DNA of 6,335 nucleotides from contig DVJG01000086.1 of the NCBI GenBank assembly GCA_018710805.1, forward strand, positions 1 through 6,335, read 5' to 3'. This DNA comes from Candidatus Faecousia faecipullorum. GTDB lineage: Bacteria > Bacillota > Clostridia > Oscillospirales > Oscillospiraceae. The notes beneath the pieces were generated by a model that searched no databases, was not told the DNA's origin, and saw nothing but the letters and a program-made list of their open reading frames with translations. Shown here one piece after another: positions 5,127 to 6,335 of this stretch (position 1 is its first letter; each line of letters opens with the position of its first letter). The position numbers were made by a program, and so were the translations under genes.

Positions 5127-6101
5127 ATGAAAAAGGTCATTTCTCTGATTCTGTCTCTCGTTATGGTATCCGCTCTTTTCTCCGGCTGCGCTTCCTCCAA
5201 GGATAGCAGCAGCGCCTACAAGGTTGCCATTGTCCAGCAGCTGGACCATTCCTCTCTGGATGAAATCCGGGCTGCCGTGGTTGCCCAGCTCAATGCCCGG
5301 GCTCAGGAAGCCGGGATTACCCTGAGCATCGATGAGGCCAATGGTCAGAACGACGCCACGGTGCTCAATCAGATCGGCGCCAAGGTGGTCTCCGACCAGG
5401 TGGACCTGATCATTCCCATTGCCACCCTGGCTGCCACCACCATGGTCACCGCCGCAGAAGGCACCGACATCCCCATTGTCTACGCCGCCATTTCGGACCC
5501 CGCCTCTGTGGGTCTCACCGACATTGCCAACGTCACAGGCACCTCCGACGCATTGAACACCCCCTTCATTCTGGACATGATGCTCTCCGTCCAGCCCGAT
5601 GTCAAAACCGTTGGGCTCCTGTACTCCAACTCCGAAGTCAACTCCGCCACCCCCATTGCCCAGGCCAAGGAATACCTGGACAGCAAGGGCATCGCCTACA
5701 TCGAGAAAACCGGAACCACCTCCGGTGAAATTCTGGAAGCCGCCTCCTCCCTGGTGGGCCGGGTAGACGCGGTGTTCACCCCCACGGACAACGCCGTCAT
5801 GGCTGCGGAGGCCGCCGTGGCAGAGGTTCTGGGCAAGGCGGGAATCCCCCACTATGCCGGAGCCGACTCCTTTGTCCAGTCCGGTGCCTTCGCCACCTGC
5901 GGCGTCAACTACACAGAGCTCGGCAAGAAAACCGCCGACATGGCCTTTGACATTCTTCTGGGTGGGGAAATTCCCCAGTTCCACGTCATGGACGGAGGCA
6001 TCATCACCGTGAATACCGAAACCGCCGCTGCTGTGGGCATCGATTACGCTCCATTCTCCACCATGGCCGGAACCGTGAAGGAAGTCGTCACCACCGAATA
6101 A
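5127..6101 (+). CDS. ABC transporter substrate-binding lipoprotein (TrpX-like family)
   Basis: A 324-residue type 1 periplasmic-binding-protein-fold lipoprotein of the ABC_sub_bind (PF04392) kind, held on the outer face of the membrane and handing its ligand to the permease encoded next. It has a signal peptide, MKKVISLILSLVMVSALFSG, with lipobox FSGC and acylated Cys21, then a Ser-rich linker (22-30). The mature part starts YKVAIVQQLDH. Family marks are IDEANGQND (68-76), IIPIATLAATT (95-105), AAISDPASVGL (120-130), VFTPTDNAVM (216-225) and the region GADSFVQSGAFATCGVNY (245-262). The start at 5127 is chosen for the signal peptide and AAAGGAG at 5111-5117. The T-box leader implies an amino-acid ligand. 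Streptococcal relatives (TrpX) bind aromatic amino acids, but the leader here points to an A73 tRNA, Ile or Tyr. The substrate is uncertain. Confidence 0.93.
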   Translation: MKKVISLILSLVMVSALFSGCASSKDSSSAYKVAIVQQLDHSSLDEIRAAVVAQLNARAQEAGITLSIDEANGQNDATVLNQIGAKVVSDQVDLIIPIATLAATTMVTAAEGTDIPIVYAAISDPASVGLTDIANVTGTSDALNTPFILDMMLSVQPDVKTVGLLYSNSEVNSATPIAQAKEYLDSKGIAYIEKTGTTSGEILEAASSLVGRVDAVFTPTDNAVMAAEAAVAEVLGKAGIPHYAGADSFVQSGAFATCGVNYTELGKKTADMAFDILLGGEIPQFHVMDGGIITVNTETAAAVGIDYAPFSTMAGTVKEVVTTE

Positions 6102-6106
6102 AAACA

Positions 6107-6161
6107 GGAGGGGCTATGCCCCTCCCCAGTTTGTCAAAGAAGTCCCAAGGGGATTTTTGAC
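6107..6161 (+). other. Two intercistronic hairpins between lipoprotein and permease genes
   Basis: The first stem is GGAGGGGC (6107-6114) with GCCCCTCC (6118-6125), loop TAT, followed by only a weak T run. The second (6133-6161) pairs GTCAAA with TTTGAC, AA with TT and TCCC with GGGA, with two single-G bulges and an AAG loop. They start 5 bases after the lipoprotein stop codon. Such hairpins after a binding-protein gene commonly keep its message more abundant than that of the membrane parts. Partial termination is also possible. Confidence 0.6.
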
Positions 6162-6180
6162 CGTCTAAGGAGGAAATACC

Positions 6181-6335
6181 ATGATATCCACCGCCGTCAT
6201 TCTCAGCGCATTGGAGCTGGGATGTATCTATGCTCTGGTGGCCCTTGCCCTGTTTCTCAGCTTCCGGGTGCTGAACATCGCCGACATGACCACCGATGGC
6301 GCCTTCACCCTGGGGTGTGCCGTGTCCGCCACGGT
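6181..6335 (+). CDS. ABC transporter permease, N-terminal part (LivH/BPD_transp_2 type), cut by window end
   Basis: Only the first 51 codons are in the window. The start ATG has AAGGAGG at 6167-6173. The sequence begins MISTAVILSALELGCIYAL, continues with a first membrane segment (about residues 5-28), and then FRVLNIADMTTDGAFTLG (residues 28-45). The pattern FRVLN-x2-D-x-T-x-DG-x-FTLG is typical of the permeases paired with PF04392 binding proteins (TrpY-like, related to branched-chain amino-acid LivH permeases). It should form the membrane channel for the lipoprotein's ligand; an ATPase gene is expected further downstream, outside the window. Confidence 0.9.
   Translation, partial: MISTAVILSALELGCIYALVALALFLSFRVLNIADMTTDGAFTLGCAVSAT

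Noticed and set aside
5082..5984. Open frame on the - strand (300 codons) opposite the lipoprotein gene
   Set aside because: The Gly/Val/Asp-rich translation has no recognisable domain, and the opposite strand is a well supported lipoprotein.
1..6335. CRISPR arrays, tRNA or rRNA genes, insertion sequences, attachment sites
   Set aside because: No regularly spaced repeats, cloverleaf sequences, transposase frames or terminal inverted repeats were seen on either strand.

Overview
The window looks like chromosomal DNA of a low-oxygen Gram-positive bacterium of the Clostridia, probably a gut Oscillospirales-type organism. The basis is the fhs-fchA-folD one-carbon cluster, strong AGGAGG ribosome binding sites, a T-box riboswitch, a LexA with its own lineage-typical sequence, a lipoprotein-type substrate-binding protein, and GC-rich C/G-ending codons. 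The taxonomic placement is inference; no marker gene is present.

Layout. (1) Bases 1-113: a leader upstream of fhs holding an imperfect direct repeat of about 17 bases. (2) Bases 114-3439, + strand: fhs (formate-THF ligase), fchA (cyclodeaminase/cyclohydrolase family) and folD (methylene-THF dehydrogenase family). Together they interconvert formate/formyl-THF, methenyl-THF and methylene-THF. A 13-bp hairpin separates fhs from fchA. FolD lacks two residues usually needed for cyclohydrolase activity, so FchA may carry out that step. (3) Bases 3458-3494: a perfect 15-bp bidirectional terminator. (4) Bases 3513-3950, - strand: a small Cys/Arg-rich protein that looks like a degenerate ferritin-like four-helix protein. 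It is divergent from (5) lexA (4097-4672, + strand), the SOS repressor with intact cleavage site and Ser/Lys dyad. (6) Bases 4703-5004: a strong sigma-A promoter followed by a complete T-box tRNA-sensing leader, with mutually exclusive antiterminator and terminator. (7) Bases 5127-6101: an ABC transporter substrate-binding lipoprotein (TrpX-like family), followed after two small hairpins by the start of its permease (6181 to the window end, truncated).

The T-box implies that transport of an amino acid is induced when the matching tRNA is uncharged. The UGGU sequence in its bulge predicts a tRNA with discriminator A73. That argues against tRNA-Trp, the regulator best known for this transporter family. 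The specifier can be narrowed to AUU (Ile) or, one register away, UAC (Tyr), but not settled by eye. The most interesting points are the altered FolD, the T-box identity, an in-frame upstream start with its own ribosome binding site before the lipoprotein, and the repeat in the fhs leader. I saw no wholly new multi-gene system.
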